From assembly GCA_001466705.2 (NCBI GenBank), contig LATX02000200.1, forward strand, positions 434,001-498,000: a stretch of DNA of 64,000 bases, in the 5' to 3' direction. This document shows, in pieces, positions 28,402 to 39,340 of the stretch (position 1 is its first letter; each line of letters starts with the position of its first letter). Both the position numbers and the translations under genes were made by a program. Under the pieces are notes generated by a model, which worked only from the letters and a program-made list of their open reading frames with translations, was not told the origin of the DNA and did no database searches. The stretch is from Moniliophthora roreri (Eukaryota > Basidiomycota > Agaricomycetes > Agaricales > Marasmiaceae).

Positions 28402-30354
28402 TCAAACAAGGGCAGCGGATTGCAAATAGCCTCGGAATATAGAATCTCGGACTAGGCAACGACTTCAATCAAAATTCCACGAAGTACAAGTCGGTACGTA
28501 CCATTCCCAATGATGCGTTGAGTCGCTTTGGTGTCCTGAAAGCAAGAAGAGGCGTTATGAAGCCAGGGTAGTTGATGTATATGCAACATGTAACGTACCA
28601 CAACACTTGTGAAGTGAGTGTATAACACCCGGCGATTCTCATTATTCCTTCGATGAACCTGCAGGAAATGGGCGCGGAAGTACTGAAGTACGGTCTCATA
28701 GTCGTTTGACCGATCACCAAAAGATGTAATGCTGTAACACAAGTCGAACCAAAACTTGTAGGTGGAGGACATGAGCGACATACTATTTCTGTACTCGAAG
28801 GCCTGCGTCCAACTTGGCCTTGAGCAAATCAGTCTTGTCTAATGATCGTCTGAGTTGCAACGTGTATGCCTACATCGTGAGAGAAGCTTACTCAAGAAGA
28901 GTACAAGGTGAACGTTCTTGAGCAAAGCATTTGAGCAGATCTGGGTGAACAACTGAAGAGAGTCATCTATCCTGTTGGTGCGAGGATCTTCTTCCAAATA
29001 CTAGGAAGGGAATCAGTCTACATCATCTGTAGGACAACAAATCTGATCACACCTGATCAAAAGCGCTGACTGGAGCAACAAAGATGATAGCGTTTGCATC
29101 GTCAAAGTACGGGACCCAAGTATGACGTTGTCCACGAGCTCCTCCGACATCGAACAGATGCCATGACACAGATTTCCCATGAATGTTGACCTGGAAGACA
29201 AGCGATGGTCAGCGCTGTTTAAGCAGCAGGAAGGCGTAAACGAACGTCGAATATATGCTCAGCGACGCCCATGGTCTGGATGCGGGCATGTAAGATATCA
29301 TCTGTTATGACGTTCCATAGCGTTAATTAGCTATATGCGCGTGGCGTGGATATCCAGACAACTTACCGGTTGATGGAATGTAATCTTGCGCAGAGACACG
29401 TCCGATATGCCTCAGGAAGCTGCTTGTTGCATCAGCCGCTTTACCTAGGTGAATAAATCGAGAGACACGCACAACTCCGACCATTCGTCCAATTTCAATC
29501 TTCGCTTCGAAATCAATCCTCGGACGGTAGGGTGAGCCCACAGCTCCTTGATATCATCCTTTGACGCTTCCAGCATGCGACTGACATCTTGCGTGAGAGG
29601 ATCTGGAGTGTGCTCGAAAGATTTGGAGTTGATATCAACTGCGGGCTGTTGACGCTTTCGGCCAAGGGCGTTCTCTATGGCGCGTGCCTGCCAGCCGCTA
29701 CGAACGAAGACGCTTCCTTTCCCTGAGCCCGACACGGTTACACCACCACTCAGACGATCGGCCAGGGCAGCATCCGTAGCGACGAGCGGCGAGAGTCGAA
29801 ATCGGAGAGCTGCGATAGATGACTTGTTTGGAGTTGAGCTTGATGCGAATGGAGATTCCGAGATTCCGTTTGGTGACTGCATGGGTGAAGTGCTGGATCC
29901 CACGAATTCATGCTTCTTGTACTCTATATCTTCCAGCGAGTCTTCCCAGGACTCCAGAGTCGACAAGATGTGCTTAATCGAACGCACGACATTGAAGAAG
30001 ATCACGGTGCGCCACGATGCGCGTTCTTGGTCCAGGGAATGCGGTTTATACATGAGCTGAAACTGTTTCTGCAGTGTTGACTTTCCGCTCTCTGCTTGGC
30101 CGAGTAAGAGGAGCTGCTAAGATGTCAGAGTAGCACACTGAAGCTTATCCAATGACCCTGACCTTGACATCTCCCCTTTTCCTCTTCATCAGCTCTCTTT
30201 CCTGCCTCAGGTCCTCATCAATCTGTTCGGAAATTCGTTTGGCTTCCGCTTCCTCTTGGAGCCTAACTCTCCTCTGAGCTTCCGTTTCAGTTGGAGGAGG
30301 TTTGAGAGCCTCGGTGATTGGGTCGTCCTGGCTGTAGAGGGAAGGGGTTCGCAT
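28402..30354 (-). CDS. atypical heterotrimeric G-protein alpha subunit
   Basis: The protein is a G-alpha GTPase with several non-standard features. It starts MRTPSLYSQDDPITEALKPP at 30354 and so lacks the MGxxxS/C myristoylation-palmitoylation signal. After a charged amphipathic leader (EEAEAKRISEQIDEDLRQER) the P-loop is LLLLGQAESGKSTLQKQF. The region after it carries a Ser/Gly-rich insertion not seen in canonical subunits (about 29650-29930). Switch I reads HARIQTMG, keeping the catalytic arginine. Switch II is DVGGARGQRHTW, so the catalytic glutamine of DVGGQ is alanine. NKTD is intact over an intron; the TCAT loop is TSVV. The final exon gives RGYLQSAALV and TGA at 28404-28402, replacing the usual GLx carboxyl end. 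Such divergent subunits are expanded in mushroom-forming fungi. It diverges from the cyclophilin gene with 153 bp between starts. Confidence 0.9.
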
Positions 30355-30507
30355 GGTTGCTGTAAGGATGGTAGAAAGGAAAAGGAAAGATTTAGGACTG
30401 GGATCACAAGCGCCGCGGGCTGTGACCCCATCAAACCTTCCCACGGGAGTCGCGCGTTTCTCAACATTGTTCAATTTGTTCGTCTATCATCTACAGCTAT
30501 ATAGCAC
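30355..30507. promoter_or_regulatory. short shared promoter between divergent genes
   Basis: Only 153 bp separate the start codons of the G-alpha gene (minus) and the PPIL3-type cyclophilin (plus). Both promoters and 5' leaders must therefore overlap here or extend into the opposite gene. A TATA-like AGCTATATAGCAC lies just before the cyclophilin ATG. This is inferred from spacing only. Confidence 0.5.
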
Positions 30508-31285
30508 ATGGCAAGTGATTTTTTTTAACCTGTCTGGCACATTTTAATGGCTATAGCAGTCTGTTACACTTCACACCACTCATGGGGAACTAAAAGTCTG
30601 TTTGTATAGTATCTACACTGTTTGGGAACTCACCTCCACCACAGATAGAGATTTTCTGCGAGGCTGTGCCGAAAGCCGCAGAGGTGTGTGGATTGAGTCA
30701 TAGCTGACTAGACAGTATTGATTCATGTCATCCATGTGAAGAATTTTCTGGCATTGTGTGCTTCGAATTACTACGATGGCTGTCTCTTTCATCGTAACAT
30801 CAAGGGCTTTATGATCCAGACCGGTGATCCCTCAGGCTCTGGTAAAGGCGGACAGAGTATTTGGGGGGGCTCATTTGCGGACGAAATACGTTCAACCTTA
30901 AAAGTGAGACCGCTACTACTAAGGATACATCCGCGTCGGGTCACTGACTCGCTATATGCTGATTTAGTTCAACGCCCGTGGCGTAGTGGCAATGGCTAAT
31001 TCTGGCCCCGACACGAACAAGTCTCAATTCTTTATCACGTACTCGAAGCAGACTCACCTCGACGGTAAATACACCATCTTTGGAAAGGTTATTGATGGGG
31101 CCGACTCTACATTGGACGTCATGGAGCGTGTTCCAGTCAACAATAAGAACAGGCCAACAAGCGAAGTGAAATTGACTCATGTGAGTCTTAATGAAGGCGT
31201 GTATCTTTGCCATCGATCCTGATTCAACTTACAGATCACTATTCACGCCAATCCGATTGCGGACGCGAAAATCGCATCTCAGTAG
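30508..31285 (+). CDS. cyclophilin peptidyl-prolyl isomerase, PPIL3 type
   Basis: The product is a small cyclophilin like human PPIL3, a spliceosome-associated isomerase. Exon 1 codes only for the initiator Met (30508-30510). An intron with a GC donor (GCAAGT, 30511-30559) leads to [12 protein letters not shown] (30560-30595), then [13 protein letters not shown] (30645-30683) and [20 protein letters not shown] from 30742. [20 protein letters not shown] and a last exon [16 protein letters not shown], with TAG at 31283-31285, complete it. Arg of FHR and Phe of QFF in the active site are kept. The tryptophan of the cyclosporin-binding WLDGK is histidine ([12 protein letters not shown]), as in PPIL3. 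Without the one-codon first exon there is no upstream Met in frame, which supports this unusual structure. Confidence 0.93.
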
Positions 31286-32092
31286 TGTTATCATCTTAGG
31301 TACTTTCTCTGTATGAACTTTCAGTGTACTCCCGCAGCCATTCTCTGTTACCTGCGATGCTGCACCGAAACGCGACGTGTATTCCGCTCTTGCTTTTATG
31401 CGCTGGTTTTATTCATGGGAAGTTTTGGTTCCGTTTCATGAAGTCTGCTAAGATGCCTCATTTGTGGACCGTCCGAGTCTGTGCAGACTGATTGAGTTCC
31501 TTTCTGACATCCATTCGATAGAAGAAGTCCTGCAATGATATGTCCCTCGGAGCATCACATACTGAACTGAACTGAGCTGGACCGTCCAATTAGGGGCCTG
31601 AATCCCGTTTACGTCTGACCTCTGCAGGGTCAATAATGAGGCTGCGGGCAATTTAATGCATAACATCCGGGTGGCTCGGGAGAAATGCAGCAAAGGAAAA
31701 CGACTATCTTCTATTCATGGATGCAACGTCGTCAGAAGAGTAGATCACTGGCGAACACACATGGTCGAAATTGCCCAGTCCAGGCGGTTCAGATGAGAGA
31801 AAGTCAACTGACGCAGCGTGTCCCTAATTCAATCGTCTATTTGCCCAGGCTTTAGGGTTGCTTTTGAGCGGTATAGTATTCCCCGGATGTCACTGAACTC
31901 AGTAACCAGTCAAACCGCGTGTACGGGTATTGTTGATGGCAAGACACCGCCAAGGCCAGTTCTACGGGGTCAAGGTAGCAAGGGATGCGGTCAGACACTT
32001 TTCTGATTTTCCGGTTAACCAGTGGAATTGAATCTGTTACACTTTAAAGTACAATTGCCTGGGACCCGGATACTGAACCGACCACCTTGCCC
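31286..32092. other. intergenic, no gene seen
   Basis: This stretch separates the convergent cyclophilin and actin-capping genes and should contain both 3' untranslated regions. Short frames on both strands carry no motif. I see no repeat structure. Confidence 0.4.
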
Positions 32093-33240
32093 CTACCGTT
32101 TAATGAACCCTACGAGTTCCTTCTGCAATTCCCGCTGTCTTCGGGTCTTCTCCAGATCTTCTACGCTTCGGAGGTCATATATGATATCGCGGGTCTTGCC
32201 AAAATAGACCTATCGAAGAGTTGAGTACCAGTCCCGGCGGAAAAAGGTATCATCCTACCTCTTGCAGGAGGTTCCGCATCTTGATCTCCATCTCTTCGAT
32301 CATCTTGCCCGTGTTAGTTATATGAGAGGAGGTGTCATGTAAAGGCCAATCTTGCTCCGTCTGTGAAGATAGGTGCGGGACATCAGTGGCACGGATACAG
32401 CACGGAAGACACAGACTCACCTGCCGAGTCATACTACCACTCAAAGTTACTTCTCCATCGCGTTTCCAACCATCTAACAGCTTCTTATCGCTTTCATTCG
32501 TATCAAACTTTTTGTCATTAGCATCAGCGTCGCCATCCGAACTCTTTTTGGTAATCAGTTGTAACATAATGGTTGAGGTAAGCTTATAGTGGGCTTGACG
32601 ACCACGCTCTGCTGTTTCAAAGACGTGAATGGAGTCCCACGACCCGGATGGCTCACTCGGGGATCCGGGAGTCATTGCTACGATGAAAAAGGGGTCAGCA
32701 ATGCAGCGATGGTAGCTTTTGGGAACGCACTCTTCTTAAGGAGAACGACGCCCGCGAAACCACCATCTTCCAAATCCCACAGGTAAACTGAGGAAACACC
32801 ACCCTCGTAGTACCTATGATTCGGAAGTCAGAGGGGATCCATCGCTGCCATCTTCGCATCTTACATTTCACGGTATGTGTCGAAAGCTTCATTGGCAGAT
32901 ATCTCTAATTTTCGAAGTTTGGGTGTCGGAATAGTGCCATCTTCCAGAGGTGGGTCGTATTCGTTCGACCAGGGGGATCTGACGATGATTCAAGCTTTAC
33001 ACCACACGCAAGGCCGACATTACAATACCTGTAGCTCTCTCCATCTCGATTATAATCACAAGCCAAGTATTCCCTCCCCGTTGCACGGTCAACCTTGAGC
33101 TGCAGGGGCTGATCAACGCTTCCCAACAAATCGTCGGCGTAGTCTGGACAGATCCCGATCAAAGCCTGGACATTCTCCTCCGTGCGTGTCGGAGGAAGGC
33201 GTCGCATAAGGTCCAACATGGAGTCAACAACGTCCGCCAT
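32093..33240 (-). CDS. CAP2: F-actin capping protein beta subunit
   Basis: With the alpha subunit this protein caps actin filament barbed ends in the cortex and cortical patches. The start [20 protein letters not shown] (33240) is the classical family amino terminus. It runs on through [19 protein letters not shown] and [14 protein letters not shown], joined over an intron to [34 protein letters not shown] and [20 protein letters not shown] follow. A middle exon carries [21 protein letters not shown] Ser/Asp/Lys-rich stretch ([20 protein letters not shown]) is an insertion relative to animal CAPZB. The carboxyl tentacle that binds actin ([20 protein letters not shown] and onwards) ends at KR with TAG at 32095-32093. 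Upstream Met codons exist in frame, but the conserved amino terminus fixes this one. Confidence 0.93.
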
Positions 33241-33605
33241 GGTCGATGTACTGGGATAGATGAGGAGCCTCGAGCGTTGGCAACGAAGAGTGTGTGAACG
33301 GCAGCCAAGCCAACTCCTTGATTTAGCAATTGCGGTAAGCGCCCAACTGACAAAAGAACTGAACACAAAGATTTATTGAGTGGATGCTGCTACGGTATCT
33401 GAATTTACGGTACATGTAAGAAAGGAATGTGGAAAATAAATGAGTGTAATACGTCGTATTCTCGTGCAGTGCAAATAGGGTACGATGTTGGGATCTATAC
33501 AAGTTATATCGACTAGCGACTTGATCGTCGCGTTGGGCTGCGCATTGGGATTACCTCCACTTGTTCGACTGTATACTGCGTTGTCACTGTGACCTTTGTA
33601 TGGTT
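33241..33605. other. intergenic, no gene seen
   Basis: This holds the 5' flank of the capping-protein gene and the 3' flank of the membrane-protein gene downstream. Part of it is open in the capping frame, but that protein's conserved start lies at 33240. No other signal is seen. Confidence 0.4.
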
Positions 33606-35186
33606 TTAAAATGTGTAATGGGAGATGTAATGATCATCGACCATGCTCACCTCGAGTCGGCGTCTGTGACCCTCCTCATCTGCCACAGGCTTCTTTCGTA
33701 CAAGCCGAGATAGAAGGTTCCAGATACCTCGAGGAGTATCGTCTGTTGAAGCGTGAGGCTGGGCCGTAACTCGTACTTCGGGCTGAGGTTCTTTAGGGAT
33801 ATATTGAGGCAGCGCGAACGGATTTGTGTAAGGGTCGGAATCACGTCCTTGCCTTTCCAGATCATTTCGGGACCTCACAGCTTGAGGTGGTATAATGAAT
33901 GGCGATGAAGCTCGTGCAGCTATTGATATGCCACCAGCCGCCGTTGGCCCAACATCTTTCGAGCCAACCCCCGAACTAATTGTAACAGGGCGCTGCCTTT
34001 GAGTCCTCGGATACGTAGCCCAATACAAGGCGAGTGAGTTGACGATGACCTAAATAACATCAGCACATTAATTCATAGTTTCTAAGTTGTGGACCTTACA
34101 TCTGCACCACAGCTTCCTAAACAAACCCAACCCAGCTCTTGACCATGCAAGATGGCAAGGATGGCGATGTTGAACTGAAGCGAGTCAGTTAGTAAACAAG
34201 GCTAGAGGCGTAAGACTTACTGTCGATGTAGTAAGAGCAGCAATCGAGGCACTGCAGAAGGTGAGCAAAATTGCGTTCGCCCAGTTGAACAGTGAACATA
34301 CACAAGCGCTCGAATAGCCATCGTTTTGACCCTCTGGCTGAGGTGGCCAGTCTTGAGCAGAGGCCAAAGAAAGAGACCAGTCAAGAGGACGTTGATGTAC
34401 CTGTCTCAAGGTCACTATCGATTCGTTATGGATCTAAAAATGGGTGCTCACAAGTCATAACTCAGAAGCGGAATGGACGAGAGTGGCTTGAGGCCGATTA
34501 TACATGCCTGATCCCCTTCCCTAAATGCAGAGATACGGCCTACCACGATTAGTTGAATAGTAGTATTAACTGGCTTGATGACTCACCGACCAACATCAGC
34601 GCTATGACAGCTGTGTATGGGCTGACCGTCACGAAGCAAAGTCTATCCACCGGTGCTTTGAAGCGGCTGATACCCGTGGCTGGAGCCCATACTACATGTA
34701 CTCTCTCGACTGAAAACCAGTATTGAGAGCTAGAAAGTGAAAACGAACAGATTGGGACGTACTCAAAAAGAAATATGTCAAAATTTTTGAGGTTGCGTAG
34801 AAAGCGATGCACAGATATATCGCAGCAGAGCAAACCCGATGGTTCAACTCCAAACCAACGCCAAATATGAGGACACCACCTAGTTTGCGGTCAATCGAGT
34901 AGCCTCAAGGTGTTAGGTGAGCACCTACTGGAGAACAGGAATAACCAAGAATCCAGGAAAATGAGAAGAAGGCATAACCTTGACCAAGACAATTCAAGTA
35001 TGCCGGCGAAGGAAAAGTCGATGGTGGCAAGCCTTCGAGAAAGGCAATGTGAAAGCATTGTAACACCTGCAAGTCCGGACGGTCAGCTACATTTATCAGC
35101 GCGTATGAGTTTCGTGCAGTACCCATGAAATGTATGAGTGCACTGAACAGTTGCAAGCCAACCGAAGGGAACAGAATGGCAGCCAT
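33606..35186 (-). CDS. seven-helix membrane protein of the agaric type, function unknown
   Basis: This multi-pass membrane protein belongs to a family seen in mushroom-forming fungi; its function is not known. Exons read on the minus strand give PSVGLQLFSALIHFMGTARN, GQGYAFFSFSWILG, GGVLIFGVGLELNHRVCSAA, IYLCIAFYATSKILTYFFL and VERVHVVWAPATGISRFKAP. Then follow LCFVTVSPYTAVIALMLVG, YINVLLTGLFLWPLLKTGHL, IRALVASIAALTTSTFNIAI, LHGQELGWVCLGSCGADVIV and NSLALYWATYPRTQ. These form six to seven hydrophobic segments followed by a hydrophilic tail of about 130 residues ending at 33606. The layout recalls a receptor, but I see no ligand or G-protein motif. The 5' end is unresolved: Met at 35186 lies inside what should be a later exon, so the true start is probably further upstream, up to about 35.4 kb. 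Confidence 0.7.
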
Positions 35187-36049
35187 GTTCCGCCTGGAAT
35201 CTTGAAGCGGGAGAGAATCACAATACGAAAGAGCCTTTTATCAAGGCTTGCCATTGTTGGCGTCGCAGTCCATATGTCTAAATCGGCACCGTTGGTGACA
35301 GATGATGGCGGGTTGATATCAGGGAAATGTACGATAGAGGCACCTAGTGTCGCAGCAAGGAGGTGGCGTACTTTTACTAATGGAGAGCCGCTGGATCGAT
35401 GAGTTCACTGTGCCTTCTACAGAAAAGAGCATCGTGGAGCTATTTGCGAATTCTACCTGCAAGAGCGAGGAGCAGCAAAGATGCTGAAGCACGGATATCA
35501 ACAAATTAGAAATTAATTTAGATCAAATATGACCGGGGCCAGTAACTCACCGGTGTGCCAAATCTTCACCTGGCTACCGGGTGTAATTGAGTTCTTGCAA
35601 AGTGAAGTCTTGTTCCGAGAAAATCGAGGCATAAGCACACTTTAGTACCTTGTGGTAGCTTACAGTAACGTCAGCCATTGAATATTGAACGTGGGTACGT
35701 CGAACGCGTCCCCCCAATCTGGGAGATATGACAACATATTTAATCACCTAAGCTCGACGAATGCGCTCAGTCTGAAACGTAGTGCATAGGGCAAAGAAAG
35801 CATGTTCCCTTTCCGCTCACAGGCATCCCGCTATGGTTTAACACACTAACGGTAAGACTGATGTCAGAAGGTTCAAAATCAACCTTGGTGACTCACAGTG
35901 TCCCACAGGCCAATGTCCCACGCAACCATCCCGATGCTAACCTATTGACATGCACTTCTCCCCCACTAGGCACGAACAAGACAATACGTCTATTAGTAGT
36001 AGACGAACACAATCAAGCAGACCGCTCAATGACCGTTTTGTACATTGTG
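35187..36049. other. probable 5' exons of the membrane protein, then no gene seen
   Basis: The acceptor-like CCAG before 35200 and coding-like sequence near 35200-35400 (minus) suggest that the first exons of the membrane-protein gene lie here, but I could not place a start codon. From about 35500 to the eIF3j stop at 36050 nothing coding is recognised. Confidence 0.35.
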
Positions 36050-37056
36050 TTACATGAAGTCATCCGCGTGGGTCCCAAAGTCGTCCAGCGCCTCGTCATA
36101 TACATTAGTATCCAATCTATCTCCTGTGATCAGCGAGGCTTCGCTAGAAAGTAGCTAAGGGCTTACTTGTTTGAAACCTTCGCCGCGCCAAGACCAGGTT
36201 TCGTCGACCCCTTCTTCTTCTTCCCGCTCGTTTTTTCTCTCTGCTCCTTTTGCTTCTCGTTGGCCAATGTAGTCAAACTGCTAGCTACCTTCCTTACTTC
36301 TACATCTTTCAGAGGTGCTGCAAGCTCTCGGACATGATGCTCAACGAATGCGGCATACAGTGGTTTGTTTTGATGTCGCTTGACTACGAATTCTATTATT
36401 CGAGATGAGAGTTCGATAAAGTCCTCCTTAGTTCGCGGTTGGAAAGAAATCAAAGAGTCAAGCTCTTTTGATGAAGTTCCTGATGTTGAAGCAGGTCAAA
36501 GAACCAGCCATCGATACATTATTGACCACACTCACCTCCAAGAGCGGCTGCTCCAAAAAGTTCTGCAGCATTGTTGAGATCGGAATTCAACTCTTTCTCT
36601 TTGTCCCTCCTGGCTTTCTCTCTGGGGTCCAATACAGCATCGGAATCGTACGCGTCGTCTTCGTCCTTCTTTGCGGCCTTTGCAGCCTCTTTCTCCGCCA
36701 ATTTTTGCTTGAGAGTGCCTTTCTTCTTTGGAGGTGCTACGGGAGCTGCAACAGGCTTCTCTTCTTCTTCTGAGGAATCTTCCCAGTCACTCTAAAAGAG
36801 AACGTTTCATTGAGAAATTGACAATTTTCAGATCGTCGGAAGTCACACACAGCAGGCGCATTATCATCTTCGTCCTCTCCCTCCCATTTTCCCTTGCTTT
36901 TAGGTGGTACAACCTTGGGTGGAGGGCTGGTTACTTTCTCGTCTTCAGAAGCCTCTGTGGACCATCACACGCAAATCAAATAGATCGTGGGCGAGTAGTC
37001 AGTGATGCTGGAAGATGGGGGAAAAAAAAACGAAAAGGCTCACCCCAATCTGACAT
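36050..37056 (-). CDS. HCR1: translation initiation factor eIF3 subunit J
   Basis: eIF3j/Hcr1 binds the 40S ribosomal subunit and eIF3 and also acts in ribosome recycling. The gene starts ATG-TCA-GAT-TGG at 37056. The MSDW opening is followed by EASEDEKVTSPPPKVVPPK, KWEGEDEDDNAPA and SDWEDSSEEEE, the acidic repeated-SDWE amino end of the family. A basic helix (KKKGTLKQKLAEKEAAKAAK), YDSDAVLDPREKARRDKEKE and DLNNAAELFGAAALGG follow. Then come ISFQPRTKEDFIELSSRIIE and the Lys-rich GKKKKGSTKPGLGAAKVSNK. The last exon gives LDTNVYDEALDDFGTHADDF and M, stopping at TAA 36052-36050. Every junction examined is in frame. The divergent COQ9 gene starts 107 bp away. Confidence 0.94.
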
Positions 37057-37163
37057 GATTGAGCAAAAGCTTTGGTGCTACTGCACTTGAGATGGTGGTC
37101 GATAGCCAAAAGAATAAAATCATTTTGGTCGGCACTTGCCGTGCACCGTCGTCACGACTCACC

Positions 37164-38028
37164 ATGAGTCTGACCACATCAAGGTATGCATTTTTTTTTT
37201 CCTGGATTCAGATTCATTATATATATTTTGACATTGTACAAGGAACCAGCTGCTTAAAATCGCGACATCTCTGGTTAAAACCCATGGTTTTACCCGCGAG
37301 GCACTATCACACTCTGTTCTTCTCCTACCAGCCGGAAAATCCCACTCAGAACCCCTTGCTGACCATGCTATTTCCGCTCTCTTTGGCGTCGGGGACCGTG
37401 CTCGAGTTGTACTTATTAATGCATGGTTAGACGAGGGCCTGAAGTCGATGCGTTCGGTCTCTTCACCCACCGTGCAAACTGTCCTAAAGGCAAGGCTCGA
37501 CTATAATCGTGGGGTGCTGGAACATTTACCACAAGTGAGTTTTTAACCGCTCAGTTAGAATCATTCAACCTCAGATAACAACAGGCATTTGCTATTCTTG
37601 CATCTCCAGAGCAAGGTCTTCCTCCCGTAGACCCGCGGCCTGCCCTGAAGCACGCCGCGAAAATCGCAGATGAGGCTTGTCACATTACGGGTGATACTTC
37701 CTTGCATGTGAGTCCGGCACATTGTAATCTACTCCTCACTTTAATTAATTAATTTTTCATTAGCTTGCCTGGTACAGCAAGAGGGCGAGCCTTGCAATGG
37801 TCTATTCTGCTGCAGGTGAATTCTGTGCATCATCCACGTATACAGATGAAACTCACTATGCTCTCAGAACTCCATCAACTGACGTCCCCAGATACTGCTC
37901 ACGGATTTTTGGATTCGCTTTTGTCGAGCTCAGCTGTACTAAATTCATCGTTGGGTGAAGTACAGCTGTTTAGTTCATATCTCTACAAGAGCTGGGGAGG
38001 AATACTGAAAAGTAAAAGCTTTCTCTAA
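37164..38028 (+). CDS. COQ9: ubiquinone biosynthesis protein COQ9
   Basis: COQ9 is a mitochondrial lipid-binding protein that presents coenzyme Q intermediates to the COQ7 hydroxylase. After a first exon ending at LTTSR, the TetR-like fold reads NQLLKIATSLVKTHGFTREA, LADHAISALFGVGDRARVVL, INAWLDEGLKSMRS and VLKARLDYNRGVLEHLPQ. It continues as GLPPVDPRPALKHAAKIADE, DTSLHLAWYSKRASLAMVYS and AAELHQLTSPDTAHGF, reaching TAA at 38026-38028. The family Trp/Tyr of WYSKRA is kept. The chosen ATG (37164) leaves almost no presequence. An in-frame ATG at 37092 would add 24 residues including APSSRLTMSLTTSR, which better resembles a mitochondrial targeting peptide, so the true start may be there. It is divergent from eIF3j. 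Confidence 0.9.
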
Positions 38029-38068
38029 TCGTGAGTCGACTAATTAGTTGTATTGAATGTGTCAGATT

Positions 38069-39290
38069 TTATTCCTTCTCCTCAGAATACAAAGGCTTCA
38101 AAAACTCTTCCGACTCAAAGTCACTATCTGTAATTCCTCGATGCGCGTTGCGAAGATATCGAAAGCCTATTTCTGCCAGACCATCTCGTTTAGCATCTGG
38201 TTGAGACAAGCTTCTCGTTCTATACACGATTTCTCTGCCGTGCAGAATCCAAGTTGATTTGAGTAGACGACCTTGGGACCTTTTTATCCACGTTGCGTTC
38301 TGTCGCAGCGCCTCGCGATGGTATGCCAGGAACATCTCTCTTATAAACGTGTCTTGCAACAGTTGTGGGGTAGGGTTATTGAAGAATGATCCTGCAACGA
38401 TACATCCGTCAGCGCTATTCATTTCCTGCACCGCGGGATCACCCGCCAAACTGTGCCATGTCTTGTAGCGGCCTACCCTTGCCTGCGAACTCCCAATCGA
38501 CAACCGCGGCTCTCTTCCCGGTTGCGCTTATCAGGACTGATCCAGTCCACAAGTCTCCCACCGACATTACCCAACCGTCTCGGTTTTCGTCATCCAGTTC
38601 AGCCTCCATCATCTCTCTCAAGAGTGCTGCCTCATCCTTTTGAATATAATGTTCCCATCATGCCGTCTACTCGTTCGACCACATCCCTTCTAACCACCTC
38701 CTTTATTTCAGGGTTTTCCAAGCTTTGAAGGGTTGATTCAGGTACAGGGGGGTGTGCAACTTTGCTAGAAAAATGCCCAGCCGCCGCCCTATCGACGCCA
38801 CCTCCTGGACCGTGTTCGTTTGATTGTAGTCGAACCATCGATCAATCGTGTACAAATCGTCTCCAAGGTCAGTGATGACAAGGTCATGTCGGATATCGTC
38901 TCTATAGAGCACTGAGGGAACAAAGACCTGACATTCTCGTTGGGCCTCTTGGATAGCTGGCGCTTTCGCTAGTATTTCGAGAGCCCTGGCCTCTACGACT
39001 TGGCGATACACGGAAAAAGGAGCTTTTTCACCGATGGATGCAACGAATGGTGGTACATGTTTCAGGATGATGGATTGCTCGTTCGGAAATGAGCCGCTCC
39101 CTTGTGGGCTACCTGGCTTTTTCACCGCGCGAACAGTGCTGTTGATGAGACCCCCGCTGAGGGGAATAATAGAATACGAGATTGTTGGGTCGATGTCGTG
39201 TAGAAAGGCAATGAAATTTTCCGCGGTGAAAGCTCCGGTCATAGTGACAGTGTTGCCTTGGAAGCGAACAGTTAGCTGATCGGGATACAT
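38069..39290 (-). pseudogene. phosphotransferase-like kinase (APH / methylthioribose-kinase fold) with frame breaks
   Basis: The translation resembles aminoglycoside phosphotransferase/methylthioribose kinase-type enzymes. An amino lobe (SYSIIPLSGGLINSTVRAVK, SIILKHVPPFVA with the nucleotide lysine, and an E of YRQVVEARALEILAK) leads to HDLVITDLGDDLYTIDRWF. The catalytic loop is SVGDLWTGSVLI, with Asp kept and the usual His replaced by Val. The metal loop is VVDWEFAGKGRPLQDMAQFG. Three frame changes interrupt it. The first is at a TTTT (plus strand) run at 38714-38717. The second, compensating one is at a TTTT run at 38638-38641. The third is near 38440, where an apparent 51-bp intron leaves the phases mismatched. 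The tail LLQDTFIREMFLAYHREALR and onwards runs open to 38069. It is either a recent pseudogene or a gene with homopolymer errors in the assembly. The substrate is unknown. Confidence 0.65.
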
Positions 39291-39332
39291 ATGTTTATTA
39301 CAGCATAATTTGCGAGTTTATCTTTTGACTCC

Positions 39333-39340
39333 TTACATTA
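39333..39340. repeat. left target-site duplication of the hAT-type element
   Basis: TTACATTA here is repeated exactly at 39766-39773 on the other side of the element, an 8-bp duplication as made by hAT-superfamily transposases. Confidence 0.85.

Noticed and set aside
38638..38717. programmed ribosomal frameshifting in the kinase gene
   Set aside because: The A4/T4 runs do not form a standard slippery heptamer and a third break remains; sequencing error or decay is simpler.
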